From Macrocystis pyrifera (lineage: Eukaryota; Sar; Phaeophyceae; Laminariales; Laminariaceae): a stretch of 64,000 bases of DNA. The stretch lies in assembly GCA_031763025.1 (NCBI GenBank), contig JASSKH010000032.1, positions 2,497,001 to 2,561,000 on the forward strand, in the 5' to 3' direction. The notes beneath the pieces were generated by a model. It made no database searches. It worked only from the letters and a program-made list of their open reading frames with translations, and was not told the DNA's origin. Within the stretch, counting starts at the first letter, position 1. Every line of letters starts with the position of its first letter. Positions 11,491-23,359 of this stretch are shown in pieces. Both the position numbers and the translations under genes were made by a program.

Positions 11491-13938
11491 CCGCTCCCAC
11501 GACGGTCGATGTGCCTTCAATTTTATCGCGAGAAAACTTCAGCCCTTTCTTCCCTCATGAACTCGCGTCGGATTGCGCCCACGCTACGGACTCTCAGCAG
11601 TTGACTCCTTCCTTTTCTTTTCTCTTTTTCAAACACACAAATTCTCGCACCACGGCGGGATTTGAAGTTACGGAATCAACTCTAAGCAGTATTCGAGGGT
11701 GCCACTATTAATAGTCCGCCGGCGCGACCGGTCCCAGTGGCTTATACACATACACCACGTATAATATATTCATGATGCTATACTATCGTCGAGATTCACG
11801 ATATTCTACACTAAATTCTATGAATATATCATGCTCTTCCTACAGTAACTACGAAACTCCTATGAAAACGCATACGCGAAACCTAACTATAGGAGTCACA
11901 CTATTTTATTACGCTGTTTTCAACACTGGGCGAAGTTGTATCATACCATTTGCACGTTAAAGAGTCAATGTAGAAGGTTGGGCTGATTCGGGTGCATCTG
12001 GCTGTCTGATGTATGTCGTCTTCGCGGGGTCGTGAACGACTGCGGGAATCATCGTGCTACGGGGTAATGCCCGGCGTCGTAGGCAACGGTACCATTGTCA
12101 TGCATGCCTCGACAGTAGCCCTATGGCAACCTATATCGAGGAGTGGCATCGAGATGAAGTAGTGCAAGGCCCTGGCGGCGGCAATTTTGTTTGCGCGGCG
12201 GTCGAATGGTCCTTCTGTCTGCAGGTCGATACGGTTCAGAGCAACGGCTTTGTGAGTTATGTACTTTAACTGGTACAGGTTCGATTCTTGTTCCAGTTTG
12301 TCCAACCCCGACCGTGTGCACACTCCGGCATTCCATACTTTACTCAGATATAACCTGATACTGCCTGGCAACAGCCGTTTTGCCAGGCTGCTTTCGCATT
12401 ACAATACAGTAGCGCCAGTACACAATGGCACATTGCTGGTTTTTGTGCCAAGCACACGAGAAAAAAAAACGCGACGGCGCTTACCCGGCAACCAAGGCAA
12501 GCTTCCAAGGTGCTCGCGCATATATTGATCTGACTGTGGTAAGCAGGAGATTATTACCCCAGGGGAACACAAAAACAAAAGTGCTGCGCCGGCTGCTTAC
12601 ACTGGTCCTGCCCTGGCCATAGCATGTCAAAACAGTAGAAACTTGTCTGTAGGGTTTGTTTAGACCTGTAGAGTATACACCACACATCCCAAGGCATGGA
12701 GAAACTAAACAGGCACCTTGTGCAAGATCACAACACACGGAGAGAAAACAAAGACACGTCGGGACACGTTAATTGAGCAGTTTTGTTTTCCGGTCCTCGG
12801 GATACCCGAGGAAAAGGGTACATAGTGCGGCGTCTGGGAGTGAATGCGGTCCGCTTGCTCCCCAGGGGCGGTTCCGCCGTATATCTTCTGCACATAAATC
12901 CATTCTTGCTATCTACAGTGGTATGGCACGCGCGCGGAAAAGTATCGTTTCGTTTTTAACAATACCACCTAACTAAGTAAGTGTACTTTTCCCTGGTTGG
13001 GGAGGGGGTTGGGCGTCGGCCATGAGGATGGTATCCCCTCATTCACCTGTGTTGTTACTGTGCTCAGTATATGTACATAGGTGCACCAGCAGCGACGACG
13101 TTGATGGGATCACTGTGCCAGCGTGCAGCGCGCGCTGGTGGGGAAAAAATGCCTGAGCATACGTATGTGCGTCCTTATCATGCTGTTTTTCGCAGTTTTC
13201 GGCCATTGCTCTGCTGTACATACTCGTAGTGTCGTATTGTCCTTATTCGGTCACTTTCGCCTAAATTTATACTACATACGAGTATAACCGGCAGAGGAGT
13301 ACGTCGTACGTAGCGCTATTTTCGTTTCTTCGTTGAATCCTTTGATTTGTTTAACTTCTTTAGGAGTAGTAGAGTGTTCGCGAAAAAGTGTCTTCAGGAA
13401 GTTATTTTTCTTCTGCACGCTAAAAATCGTGTTTTTTCCCCATCATGTTCTGGGTGTGTTTGCGGGTGCGAGGTGAACCAGCTCCTGCAGGCGACGGCTC
13501 TGAAATTGAGGAGGGAAGTGGGGATGTGCGGCGATGCAGCAAAAAAAATCAGCGCGCACCTGTGTTGCTGCACTATCCACAAGACTAAAAAAAACGTCCC
13601 GACAGCATTGGCACTGGAAGTACGTCTACCCCCGTTATCTTCTGAGGATTTTTTGTTTGTCTGCTCTGACTCCGAGCGTTTTTATTGAGCCAAACTTTGG
13701 TAGGGCAGATATAAGCTCGTTGGTGCACTCCCGTGTGTGTATCAAAACGATAGCACGTTTCGTGTCCTCCTTCAGGGCGGACCTCGTCGCTGAAGTTTGA
13801 AAATATGGTTCCAGGCGCTTGAGTTTTCGGTCTCTTATTCTTGCCAAGTTTTTTTTTTTTTTTTTTTCTGGTTTTCTCGTAGAACTAGAAGGAGAACCAA
13901 ACGTAGTCACTGAGAGAAATTTTGGGTTCCTCCTTTAG
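11491..13938. other. No recognisable gene
   Basis: Short overlapping frames occur on both strands without domain signatures. Nothing exceeds what is expected from open frames in sequence of this composition. Confidence 0.35.
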
Positions 13939-14048
13939 CTATTACGGGGGACCATAGTTAACAAGACCAATATTGTTAGTAAAAATAGGGAAATATATAG
14001 GGTTTTGTGTGTACCGTAGGTCCTATTAACTATGGACCACCGTAATAG
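13939..14048. mobile_element. MITE family M1, copy c
   Basis: Ends CTATTACGGGGGACCATAG and CTATGGACCACCGTAATAG are inverted, with the shared core TTGTTAGTAAAAATAGG. Flanks read TTTAG on the left and CAGCTAG on the right; no target duplication longer than two or three bases can be claimed. Confidence 0.85.
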
Positions 14049-14224
14049 CAGCTAGCCCTAACCGCAGCTATAGGGGCAGCAATAGCTTGAACACCACCAT
14101 CACCATCACCAGCACCATCACCAGACCAGCACCAGCTGTCATTATTGCATTGTCCGATTGCTTCTGCTTCTGCTGCTGTTGCTGCGCTCGGCCCACGCGC
14201 GCCACAGTGCCGACGTGCTCCGTT

Positions 14225-14225
<1 letters not shown>

Positions 14226-14263
<38 letters not shown>
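14226..14263. repeat. CCG trinucleotide run
   Basis: A run of about 12 CCG units, preceded by a CTGCTGTTGCTGCG tract. Overlapping frames encoding poly-Pro or poly-Arg/Ala come from this run. Confidence 0.9.
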
Positions 14264-14264
<1 letters not shown>

Positions 14265-14889
14265 ACCGCTGCAGCTGCTACCACAGTAAGGCGGAGTTGA
14301 AATGATGCACGAGCTGTCATGTTGTCGGGCGCTGCAAGCAAGGCGGTACGAGTTCGAGTTCGAGTACGAGTACGATTCCTTTCTGGACGACGAATCTTCC
14401 TCCACGACACCAAGCGGGCGAGAGCGTACCGTAGCAGGGGGCATGCGGCGTCTTGCATGCACAATCTATCGTAGTCCGCGTTATACCCCAGCTACAATCC
14501 TCCAGCCTCCGTGCTCCCAGCGTTTGTCGTGTTGTGTACACCACACAGCATAGTGCACGGAGGCATGGAAAATGCTCGGTCTTTATAAAAGCCGATTCTA
14601 TGGAGACCAAAAATGTACCGTTCACTTCATCGAATTCCTGCCTTCGCTATAAAATAGAGTTTTGCACCACCAAGTGGCCGTTTTTTTCCGGAATATTAAT
14701 AGTTCACTTTTCTCGTTTGGCCCAGGGTCGTTTCTCGTGCTTCCTGCTGCGGGGCCCACAGCGGGGGGCGTGGACAGCACGGTACAAGCGTTGGCTCCGG
14801 CCGAGCTCCGTGGCACGTGCTCCAGGTGGTCAAAGTCACGTGACCCAGCAAGCAACTCAGGGGATGGGGTCCCACTTCCGAAAAGCCAT

Positions 14890-15369
14890 CGAAGGGCTTG
14901 GAAACCTACCCGGATCTTCGTATTTTTAGCTGCCAAGATTTGTTCTTCTCTCTTCTTACTGCAACTGCAACTGTTACAACAGCACAACAGCACACAGCAA
15001 TGCTGATCGAGCTCGTGCTGCTCGAGTTGCAGCAGTAAACAACAGCAACAAACAGCAGGAGTGCGAGTGCTGTTCGAGTCGAGTGTTGCTCGAGTGTCGC
15101 TGGGTGCCGCTGCTTTGCTGCTGAGTGCTCGTGTGCCCGTGGCTGCTTAGCCTCATGGTGATCGTGTTCGTCTCATGCACATTGAGCTTGTGGGCAGTCG
15201 AGTGATCGTGGTCCCGTGTCTTTTTTTTTGCGGTGCAATAGGCTTGGAAACCTACTCATCATGCTCGTGCGCTCGAGTGCTGCTCGAGCAGTACGCAGCA
15301 GTACAAGAACAGCAACAACAGGCGTACGAGTGCTGCTCGAATCGAGCGTTGCTTGAGTGCTGCTGAGTG

Positions 15370-15407
<38 letters not shown>

Positions 15408-15455
15408 AGTGCTCGTGTGCTCGTGACTGCTTGACCACAAGACGCAAGAAAAGAG
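14890..15455. repeat. Tandem duplication of about 345 bp with CTG run
   Basis: GGCTTGGAAACCTAC occurs at 14896 and again at about 15241. Each is followed by GCTCGAGTGCTGCTCGAG, an AACAGCAACAA tract, a GTGCTGxTCGA block and CTGCTGAGTGCTCGTGTG. The second unit has expanded CTG to about 13 copies at 15371-15408. No gene is supported. Confidence 0.7.
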
Positions 15456-15599
15456 TGTATCCACCACGTACGTACCTGGCAGCAGTTTTTTAGAATCTCG
15501 GTGCGATTCATCGTGTATCGGATCTTTGTACCTCGTAATATTGCGTTGCGTGTAATAGCCGAGCGTTCACGGCCCTTTATACCATGTGCCCGTACTACA

Positions 15600-16030
15600 C
15601 GGTTTGCATATTATTCTGCTACTACTCCTGTTGTTGCTACCGCTACCGCTACACGCAATCACGGTATAGCTGCTACTGTTGCTACTAAATACCACAGGTT
15701 GTTTTTCTTGATGCTACCCTTATTTTATTTTACCCCGTGCCACGCGGTTGCTTGTCTTGCTGCTCCTGTTGTTGTTGCTGCCGCTGCTGCTGCGCAGTGC
15801 TGCGCACAATCACGGTATATCTGCTACTACTACTATTAATACTGTTGGTGCTGGCGCCTTTTCTTGCTGCTACCCGAAGTATTTTTTTGGCCCGTGTCAC
15901 ACGGTGGCTTACCTTGGTGCTCCTGGCTGATGACGCTGCTGCTGCACACTGTCACGGTATAGCTACTGTTGTTGTTGCTGGCACAGGTTGCTTTGCTTGC
16001 TGCTACTCTTAGTTTGTTGGTGTCCGTGTG
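15600..16030. repeat. Tandem repeats with CAATCACGGTATA units
   Basis: AATCACGGTATAGCTGCTAC recurs with variation at about 15658, 15808 and 15950. Each recurrence is flanked by GTTGTTGCTG tracts and CTTGCTGCTxC blocks, giving a unit of about 150 bp in three imperfect copies. Frames here are Leu/Ala-rich translations of the repeats. Confidence 0.65.
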
Positions 16031-16179
16031 ACTGATGTTTTTATCACACCCTGGCTACTTCGTGTACCGGTATATTTTGTGCTGGGTGTGATTTGCGTTG
16101 CGCGTGAATAGGGTTGTCCATCAACTCATTTTCGAGCTTGATTCGTTTTGATTGATTCTTTGATTTTCCCGACGGAACA

Positions 16180-19060
16180 TGCGCAGTTCATGGAGATCAC
16201 AGAGATCCCACCTGGTAAAGATGTACATATCACACAGACCAAGATCCCACTCAGGTATACACCTACCAGATATTTCAGATCCTGCAGGTCATGCAAACAC
16301 ACCAATAAACATGTGCAGATCGTGCAGATCGTACATACCCCATCCCGTCAAGATGAACATGTCATATTATAGATCACATATATCCCACTCAGGTAAATCA
16401 TGCAGATTATGCAGATCACTCATATGTACAGATCACACAGATCAAGTTCCCACTCAGGGACACACGTGTGCATATCCACCTCATACGGACCCCATCCCGG
16501 CTAAACATGATGTAAACAATTATGAAGTATCCAGATTTACAAATCCTGTGGATCACACAGAAATCCTGCAAGTTCCCACTCAGGCACACACGTGTGAAAT
16601 ATCTTCCTCATCATGCAGATACCACCCGGTACATAGGTACAGATCACACACATCAACATCACCGTCAGATACTCACCTGCCAAATATTACAGATCCTGCA
16701 GATCATACAATTCCTGCAGGTCATGCAAACCCACCGATAAACATGTGCAGATCATGCAGTCCATGTAGACCGCATCCCGGTCAAGGTGAACATATCATAT
16801 TATAGATCACACAGATTCCACTCAGGTAGATTATACAGGTCCTGCAGATATCACATGTGTACATATCATACAGATCCTGCAGATAACGCATAGGTACAGA
16901 CCACAGATATCAAGTTCCCAATCAGGTACAAACGTGTGAAATATCTACGTCGCACGGACCCCATCTCGGCTAAACATGGTGTAAACAAGTGTGAAGTATT
17001 CAGATTTTACACATCCTCCAGATCATGAAATCCAGCACGTTCCCACTCAAGTATACACGTGTGAAATAACCACCTTATACAGACTCCATCCCGGCGAAAC
17101 GTGGTGAAAGCAAGTGTAAATTATCGATATGTTATAGATCCTCCAGATCATGCAGAAATCCTGTAGATCAGACAGTTCCTGCAAATTGTACAGACCGCAT
17201 CCCGGTTATGATGTACAGATCATCCAGATGACACAGATTCCACTTAGGTAGATCATACATATTCTGCAGATCATACATATCCTGCAGATCATACAGGTCC
17301 CACCCGGTAAAGATGTGTACATATCACACAGATCCCACTCAGGTACGCACCTGTGAAATATCTACCTCGTACGGGCCCCATCCCGGTTAAACATGCTGTA
17401 AACAAGTATGAGGCCGTTTCCATGCGGTTCGATTTTTGAGCTTCAGATTTTGACCCGATGGCATTTTCAGATACGAGCTTGACAAATCGAAAGGGCCTTC
17501 CTATGCGGAAAAATCAGATTTATTGTGCGTGTAGCAGAGATTTGAGCAAACCCCAAGACCAACTGCTGTTTTTGTGATTTGGCGCCGCGAAGAGACGCGC
17601 TGGGTGCGCTGCCCTGCGCGTAGGACCCAAGCGTCCGAGCCCACGCTGACTGCCTCTAGTCTGGTGGCGAAGAGATGTGGCGAGTGCGCTAGAGTCAACC
17701 TGTCTTGGTATTTTGTGTTGGTTTTTGTGACTTGACTGCTGCTGTGCTGCTGCTGTACAGCTGCGGTGTATTCTACGAGTACGTATCCACGGAGAGGCGC
17801 GTGCCGAGTACTCTTCTCTTGGTCTCGAGGCCCGAGCCCGCGCCAGCCGACTCTAGTCTGGCCACGAAGGGACGCGCCGTCCGCGCGTCGGGCGCGAAGC
17901 AACGTCGCTATACAGCTGTATCACCATCCAACTCATCGATCGTTCTGCTGCTGTTTGCTGTCGTGGATAACATCTTGAATTTAGAGAGCATGCCATTTTT
18001 CGATCTCAAAATCTGATGACCCAGGGTCGTCGGAATTTGGGCCAAAATCCGACGACTTGGGTCATCGGATTCTCAAATCGAAAAATTTCCGGTCGGATTT
18101 TGCATAATCGGACTGCATAAGTAGGGTCATTCGATTTTGAGATCGAAAAATACAAATCTGATGGTCGAAATCGAACCGCATAGGAAACGGCCTGAAGTAT
18201 CCAGATTTTACAGATCCTCCAGATCATCCAGAAATACCGCAAATCTTACAGATCCTGTATATCATACAGATCATGCAGACCCACCGATAAAAATGTGCAT
18301 ATATTGCAGATCGTACGTACCCTATCACGTTTTACGGATAGTACAGATCACACAGATTCCACTCAGGTAGATCATATGGATCCTGAAGATTATATAATCC
18401 TGCAGATCAATGACGCCCACCGATAAACATGTGCAGATCATGCAGATCGTACAGACCCTCAAACCCGCTCAAGATAAAAGATCAGGCAGATCGGACAGAT
18501 CGCATCCCGGTCAAAATTTACTGATTGTACAGATCACACAGATTCTACTCAGGTACACATCTATGAAAAATGTAAGCACACATATCCCATTCAGGCTAAA
18601 CATGTGCATGTCATTGAGATCAACCAGATCCCACCTGGCACCAAGTGCAAATGATGCGGAACGTACACGTCTCCCCAGGCAAGCTAGTTGGAGTGTGTAG
18701 ATAATAGATCCTTCAGATCATGCAGATAGATCCTCCACATAATGCACACATGGCATTCCGATCACCTCACGCGGCACGCAAGTGCAATCATAAAGACCAA
18801 GCAGATCTCACCGCCAAAAAAAGGGTGATACATCTACATTGTACTAATCCTGCAGATCGTACAGATCCTTGAGATCATGCAGACCCATCCACGCAACACT
18901 ATTCATCAGTTAATCACGGTACATGTATGTTCGATTACGATGTGTAGTTTATGCAGATCGTGCAGACTCCACCCGGTAGAGGTGTTCAGATCATCAAGGA
19001 TCCCACATCTATCGATGATACAGATCCCACCCAGGCGACAAATACCTGGATGGTACAAAT
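16180..19060. repeat. GATC-rich degenerate satellite
   Basis: The stretch consists mostly of variants of CAGATCxTGCAGATCATACAG, CACACAGATCCCACTCAGGTA and CCCATCCCGGxxAAACATG. These recur in a higher-order pattern of about 200-250 bp; for example, GTAAACAAGTxTGAAGTATxCAGATTT is seen at about 16510, 16980 and, split by an insertion, at 17399/18193. A 781 bp element interrupts it at 17412-18192. The degree of divergence suggests an old array. Confidence 0.85.
17412..18192. mobile_element. Non-autonomous TIR element inside the satellite
   Basis: Terminal inverted repeats start GGCCGTTTCCATGCGGTTCG on the left and GGCCGTTTCCTATGCGGTTC on the right (complement), about 26 bp with one indel. The interrupted satellite word AACAAGTATGAAGTATCCAG is split so that TGA is present on both sides, a 3 bp target duplication. 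Subterminal copies of TCCTATGCGG at about 17497-17506 and a second internal inverted repeat at 17996-18088 (TTTTCGATCTCAAAATC against GATTCTCAAATCGAAAAA) are present. The 3 bp duplication and GGCC end recall PIF/Harbinger-type MITEs, which is inference. No transposase is encoded. Confidence 0.8.
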
Positions 19061-19534
19061 CCCGTTAATTTCCTTCTGAGTGCTACGCTTTCCTTTGAGC
19101 AATACAATAGTCCATGCTTCCTGTACGCCAAGACACGCGAGAGTATCGAAGACTAGACCACTACTCTTCGCTTTTAGCAACATTACAGTACTACTGTTGT
19201 AACACATGACTCATTTTACTCCGAGATATTTTTTACTCAAACGAGAGGTGCAAGGGTTTTACCTCCCTCTCTCTTTTGAACTTGCGACACCCCGTGGATT
19301 TCATGCCACCCGCATCCTGAAGGGGAACCTTTTATATAAATATACGATAATGTTGGCCCTGTGATCTCAGCGCTCCTCAGCGTTTCTTAGACGTATTTTT
19401 TTTGCGTTCTTCGTGCTAGCGCGAGATGAAGTTTACCTCACACTGCCTCGTCGTGATCTCCGATCCCGACTGTATCGAGGGTGGCCTTGGGCATTCTTGC
19501 GCCTTGCCCTGGCTGCCAGCTGGTCGGGTGTGAA

Positions 19535-21870
19535 TACGTCAGCTGTGAGTTGGACCAGTTGAGTAGTCGATAGTTGATTTATGACAGTCTTGTGTCCAAA
19601 GTATTTGGTTGTCGGCCTACTTTTACCCCGTCAGGCCTACTCTTGGCGCGTCAACCCCTCTGCCAAAATATTGTAGTTTTTACCACACTAGGATATCCTT
19701 GACAGCTGTGACCGGGTGTGCTGTTGTTCGTTTCTTGCGGAAGCTTTTTATAAAGGCGTCGTCAGCTGTGAGTTGGACGAGTTGAGGGGTCCATACTTGA
19801 TTTATGACAGTCTCGAGGCCAAAGAGTTTGATTGACGGCCTACCTTTGACCCGTCAAATCTTCTCATGAAAGATGTAGTTTTGATAATTGGGAATATGTT
19901 GACGGCTGCCTCTTCTTGACGGCTGCCTGTCAAGGGGCAAGTGTGCCGTCAACCGACCTGTATGCTCGCTCATGACGGTAAAAATATTTTGGTTTCGATG
20001 CCAGGACCCAGGTTGGACCTCTTCTCCTTTGGCCGAAACGGACGAGGCCGAATCCTTCGCGGCTTTCCACAGCTCATGGCGTCAAGAGTGTGGGGAATAT
20101 GGGCTGGGGTGGCCGGTCTCATGCTCCGCCGTTGCTTCTGCGTTGAGAGTTGGGCGTTCCAGAAATGAAGGTCGAAATTCCGATTCTGGCTATTTTACAT
20201 GTGAAAGCACGAGTCTTGCGCAAAAATGTTGATATTCGTAGGCTAGCATATGGTCGGAAAACGAGCGTCACGAGCCTCCTCGGCTGCTGTGAACGCCGGG
20301 TAATCAGGCTCCGTGAGGCAGAGAAGACGGGGTCTTTGGTTTCGACCAAATCGGATGAGTTTACGCCGCGAGAGGAGCGGCAGAGTGGTGGAGGTACAAG
20401 CGGTGTCTACAACTTTGTTTTTTGTTGACACGCAGCAGGAAGCAGCAATGGCAATTATTGCCCTCAATGCCATCCTTGGGCCTCAGTGTTACATGAGGCG
20501 TGGAGTTTCGGTTGTGTTGTGAAGGCGTTTGTCTTTTTTATTTTGTAACCGCCAAGCGAAAATTAAAGTCATGAATATGTACCAGTTACGACGAGGTACG
20601 ACGACGACATCGTGATTCTTCCTCCTCGTGCGTCACCGTGCTCCCCTGCCCCGACTGTTGTGCCAGGGGCAGCCTCGGGCCTGCATGACGTGCTGCTCAT
20701 CCGCTACTCTGGTTGTGCTACTATGTAGTATGTGCGGCTACTGTCCTGTTCTGCTGCTGCTGCTGCTGCTGCTGCTCCTCTTGCTGCTGCTATGCCTGGA
20801 ATTGTTTTTGCTGCTGACCCCCGTGAGCATGGTAAATATGAAAGTCAACTCGGTAATGTGTCTCCGCATTATTGAAGTTGAAATACGGACCCGTCTGTTT
20901 CGGAAGCTGTACGAGTACCCTCTCGCAATTGACATTTGTTTTGGTGTCTTGTCGGAGGTCTCCTGCCAGCGGAGTTTTCGCATGACACGCACCTGTACGC
21001 TATGCTTCTGGTGCTTGCTGGTGCTTGCTGCTGTAAGCTTGCTGCACTAACCTAGTCGCCGGCGCTTCGTACGGTCGATTAAAGTCGATCGACTGCTGCC
21101 CGACTAATTGTTTTGTATCTATCGGCATACGGAATATACAGTACGGACGCCGAGCGTCTCGTACGTACGAGCTCGGCCAGCAAAACGGATAAACCATCCG
21201 AAGTTCGCATCTCGTCAACCACTGCAAATTAGGACTTGAAATTTGCAGGGCTTTCGTCGGGATTGTTTCCGTTGTGAACATACCGAGGGATCCCGCGGGC
21301 TACGGGGTGATCCCGTGACCCCGTGGAATTTTGAAAATCCCGTTCCTGCCCAAACTGATCCCGTGTTAATGTTCGCGATCTCGATCCCGTCCCGTGTTTT
21401 CTTTTCAAATGCCGATCCCGTGCAAACCAGTTGCGTGAAATTTGGGCAAATGACGTGAAATCAGTGCCCCGTCCCGTGCACACTCTTTGAACTGCTTGTC
21501 GCGACCCGTCTGGGCACTGCGCGAGCGTGTACACGAGAAAAAAGAAAAACGTTCAGCGACGGTAGCAGCAGCAGGCCTCGGGCGTGCGTGGTGTGCTGCT
21601 GCTGCTGCTGCTGCCGCTGTTCTGCTGCTGTTCTGCTGCTGTTCTGCTGCTGCTGCTACTTGCAGCTGCGGTATTGGTTCTGCTTTTGCTGCTCACGCAG
21701 TCCTCTACGCGGAGTAGGCCGACCTAAGATATATACCAGAAGAGAGTTTGACGGGCCAAAAGGTAAGCCTGACGCGGCAAAGTTGGGTCGTCAACCAAAC
21801 TCTTTGGCCACGAGACTTTGATAGATCAATTACCGACCACTCAACTGGTCTTACGCACAGCTGACCTATT
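19535..21870. repeat. 2.3 kb inverted-repeat structure
   Basis: The left arm occurs twice in tandem (about 19535-19680 and 19755-19900): CGTCAGCTGTGAGTTGGACC, TTGATTTATGACAGTCT, CCAAAGxxTTTG, GACGGCCTAC and CCCGTCA. The reverse complement of 21714-21860 reads the same order (GTCAGCTGTG, CCAGTTGAGTGGTC, TTGATCTATCAAAGTCTCG, GGCCAAAGAGTTTGGTTGAC, CCCGTCAAACTCTCTTC). The enclosed DNA holds CTG tracts and a GATCCCGTG-rich stretch (21285-21480) but no recognisable transposase, so it is either a foldback-type element or a nested arrangement. Confidence 0.65.
20600..21110 (+). repeat. CTG-containing segmental duplication, copy a
   Basis: Together with 22290-22775, this forms a direct duplication of about 490 bp. 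Shared words in order are CCCGACTGTTGTGCCAGGGG/CCCCGGCTGTTGTGCCAGGG, CCCxTGTGAGCATGGT, GTTTCGGAAGC, ACGAGTACC, CTCGTGCCAGCG/CTCCTGCCAGCG, GTACGCTATGCT and CGGCGCTTCGTACxGTCGAT. A CTG run is expanded at 20752-20775. Frames are Leu/Cys-rich and of no recognised family. Confidence 0.8.
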
Positions 21871-22089
21871 TTAAATGCTTCTGTAGAAACCGAGCATCGG
21901 CACGCTCGGTCAGCCGGCAGCCAGGGTACGTCACACTCTCACGCTTGCCGCTCGTCAAGTTTTTTTCGCGAGAAACAGTTCCTACGAGCACGAGCACGCA
22001 CCCGGTGAGACTCGGTCCCACAACTTGACTTTAGTGGGGACGAGATTCACCAACTACGAAGTAACTCCATCGGGGACGCCATTTTGACG

Positions 22090-22775
22090 TTCCTCGTCAT
22101 GTCCTACCGTGCTCCTCGACTTCTGTGCCGTGGGCGGCCTCGATCGTGCGTGATGTGCTACTGCTGCTGTTATTACCGCTACTCTGCTGCTGCTCTGTTG
22201 CTGCCGTTAGGGGCAGCAGCTGTGTTGTCCTGTTGTTGCTGCTCCTGCTGCTCACGCAGGCCCCCTCACGGAGTAGGTCGGCCTGCGACATATTATTGTA
22301 CTTTTCCTCCTCATGCGCCACCGGGCTCCCCAGCCCCGGCTGTTGTGCCAGGGGCAGCCTCGACGCGTACGATGAGCTACTGTTGCTGTTGTTGCCGCTG
22401 TTCATCTGCGGTCCTGGTGCTACTGCTATGTATGTCCTGCTACTGTTCTGTTCTGCTGCCAGCGCTGCTGCTTTGTCTGCGATATGTTTTGGTTGCTGGC
22501 TCCCATGTGAGCATGGTTATCGTGCAAGTCAACTCCTCTCGGGGATGTATCTCCGCATCTTAAAGATGAAAGACGGATCCATCTGTTTCGGAAGCGGTAC
22601 GAGTACCGTCTCGCTTTATATGGCGTCTCGGCGGAGGTCTCGTGCCAGCGTAACGTTCGTATGATATGTACCTGTACGCTATGCTGCTGCTGCTGAACTT
22701 CTGCACAAACGTAATCACCGGCGCTTCGTACTGTCGATTAACTCGATCGACTGCTGCTCAACGAATTTTTAATAT
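22090..22775 (+). repeat. CTG-containing segmental duplication, copies b and c
   Basis: Copy c (22290-22775) is the full-length relative of 20600-21110. Copy b (about 22090-22275) is a partial one that carries only the left part (CCTCGTCATGTCCTACCGTG, GTGCCGTGGGCGGCCTCGA, then CTG-rich DNA). Confidence 0.75.
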
Positions 22776-23020
22776 GGGGAGTATTCAGAATGGACGCCTA
22801 CCGTAGCGTCTCGTACGTTCTACTTTGTAGTGCTGCTTGCTGCTATGTAAGAACACGTAAAGCGTTGTTGGGCCGGATGGCGGATGGCAATGTTTGTTTT
22901 TCTCGTGTTTGCAGCGTTTTTCTTCTCTTCACTCTACGAGTTTTTTTTAGTGCAACCCTTGGCAGTACTATCGCACTGACAGCCTCGAGTTGCACACCCA
23001 TCCGCCCTTAGCCATTACGG

Positions 23021-23091
23021 GCATGCGCGGAGCCGCAGGCGGGCATCAGCCCGCCCCGGGGGAAGCCCCCCTTTATTTCGTTTTTTTTTTC
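23021..23091 (+). other. GC-rich hairpin cluster followed by a T run
   Basis: GGCGGGC (23038-23044) pairs with GCCCGCC (23049-23055) over an ATCA loop. GGGGG (23058-23062) pairs with CCCCC (23066-23070) over AAG. A weak GCGG/CCGC pair (23027-23036) precedes them. TTTATTTCG and a ten-base T run follow. The local composition differs sharply from the surroundings. The role is unknown: a transposon end, a Pol III terminator region or an old insertion are all possible. Confidence 0.6.
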
Positions 23092-23359
23092 GCTCTTTCT
23101 CCCTGCATTTTGTCTGCTATGCGCTAAAAGTATGTTTTTGTTTCGTACCTACCAGGGGTATACTACATTGGGAATGAATGCGATACTTTTCCTCTGACAC
23201 GTTGTTCACTCGGGTGACCACAGAAAAAACGGCACCTCTCTGGAATGAGGAGTCAGCATGGCCACTGTGAGTGTGCTGCTGCTTGAATGCCGTTCGGTGT
23301 GGAGAATCATTGTTGTCGCTGTGATTGGTCTTATTTTGACAATTCCGGGATTTCCACAG

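Noticed and set aside
12250-12310. Possible tRNA B box (GGTTCGATTC)
   Set aside because: No matching acceptor stem, D arm or anticodon arm could be drawn around it.
14030-14464. 144-codon Arg/Ala-rich frame on the minus strand
   Set aside because: It arises from the CCG run and neighbouring GTAC-type repeats; no domain and a low-complexity composition.
16180-19060. CRISPR-like array
   Set aside because: Repeats are degenerate, variably spaced and in a eukaryotic context; there are no constant repeats with unique spacers.
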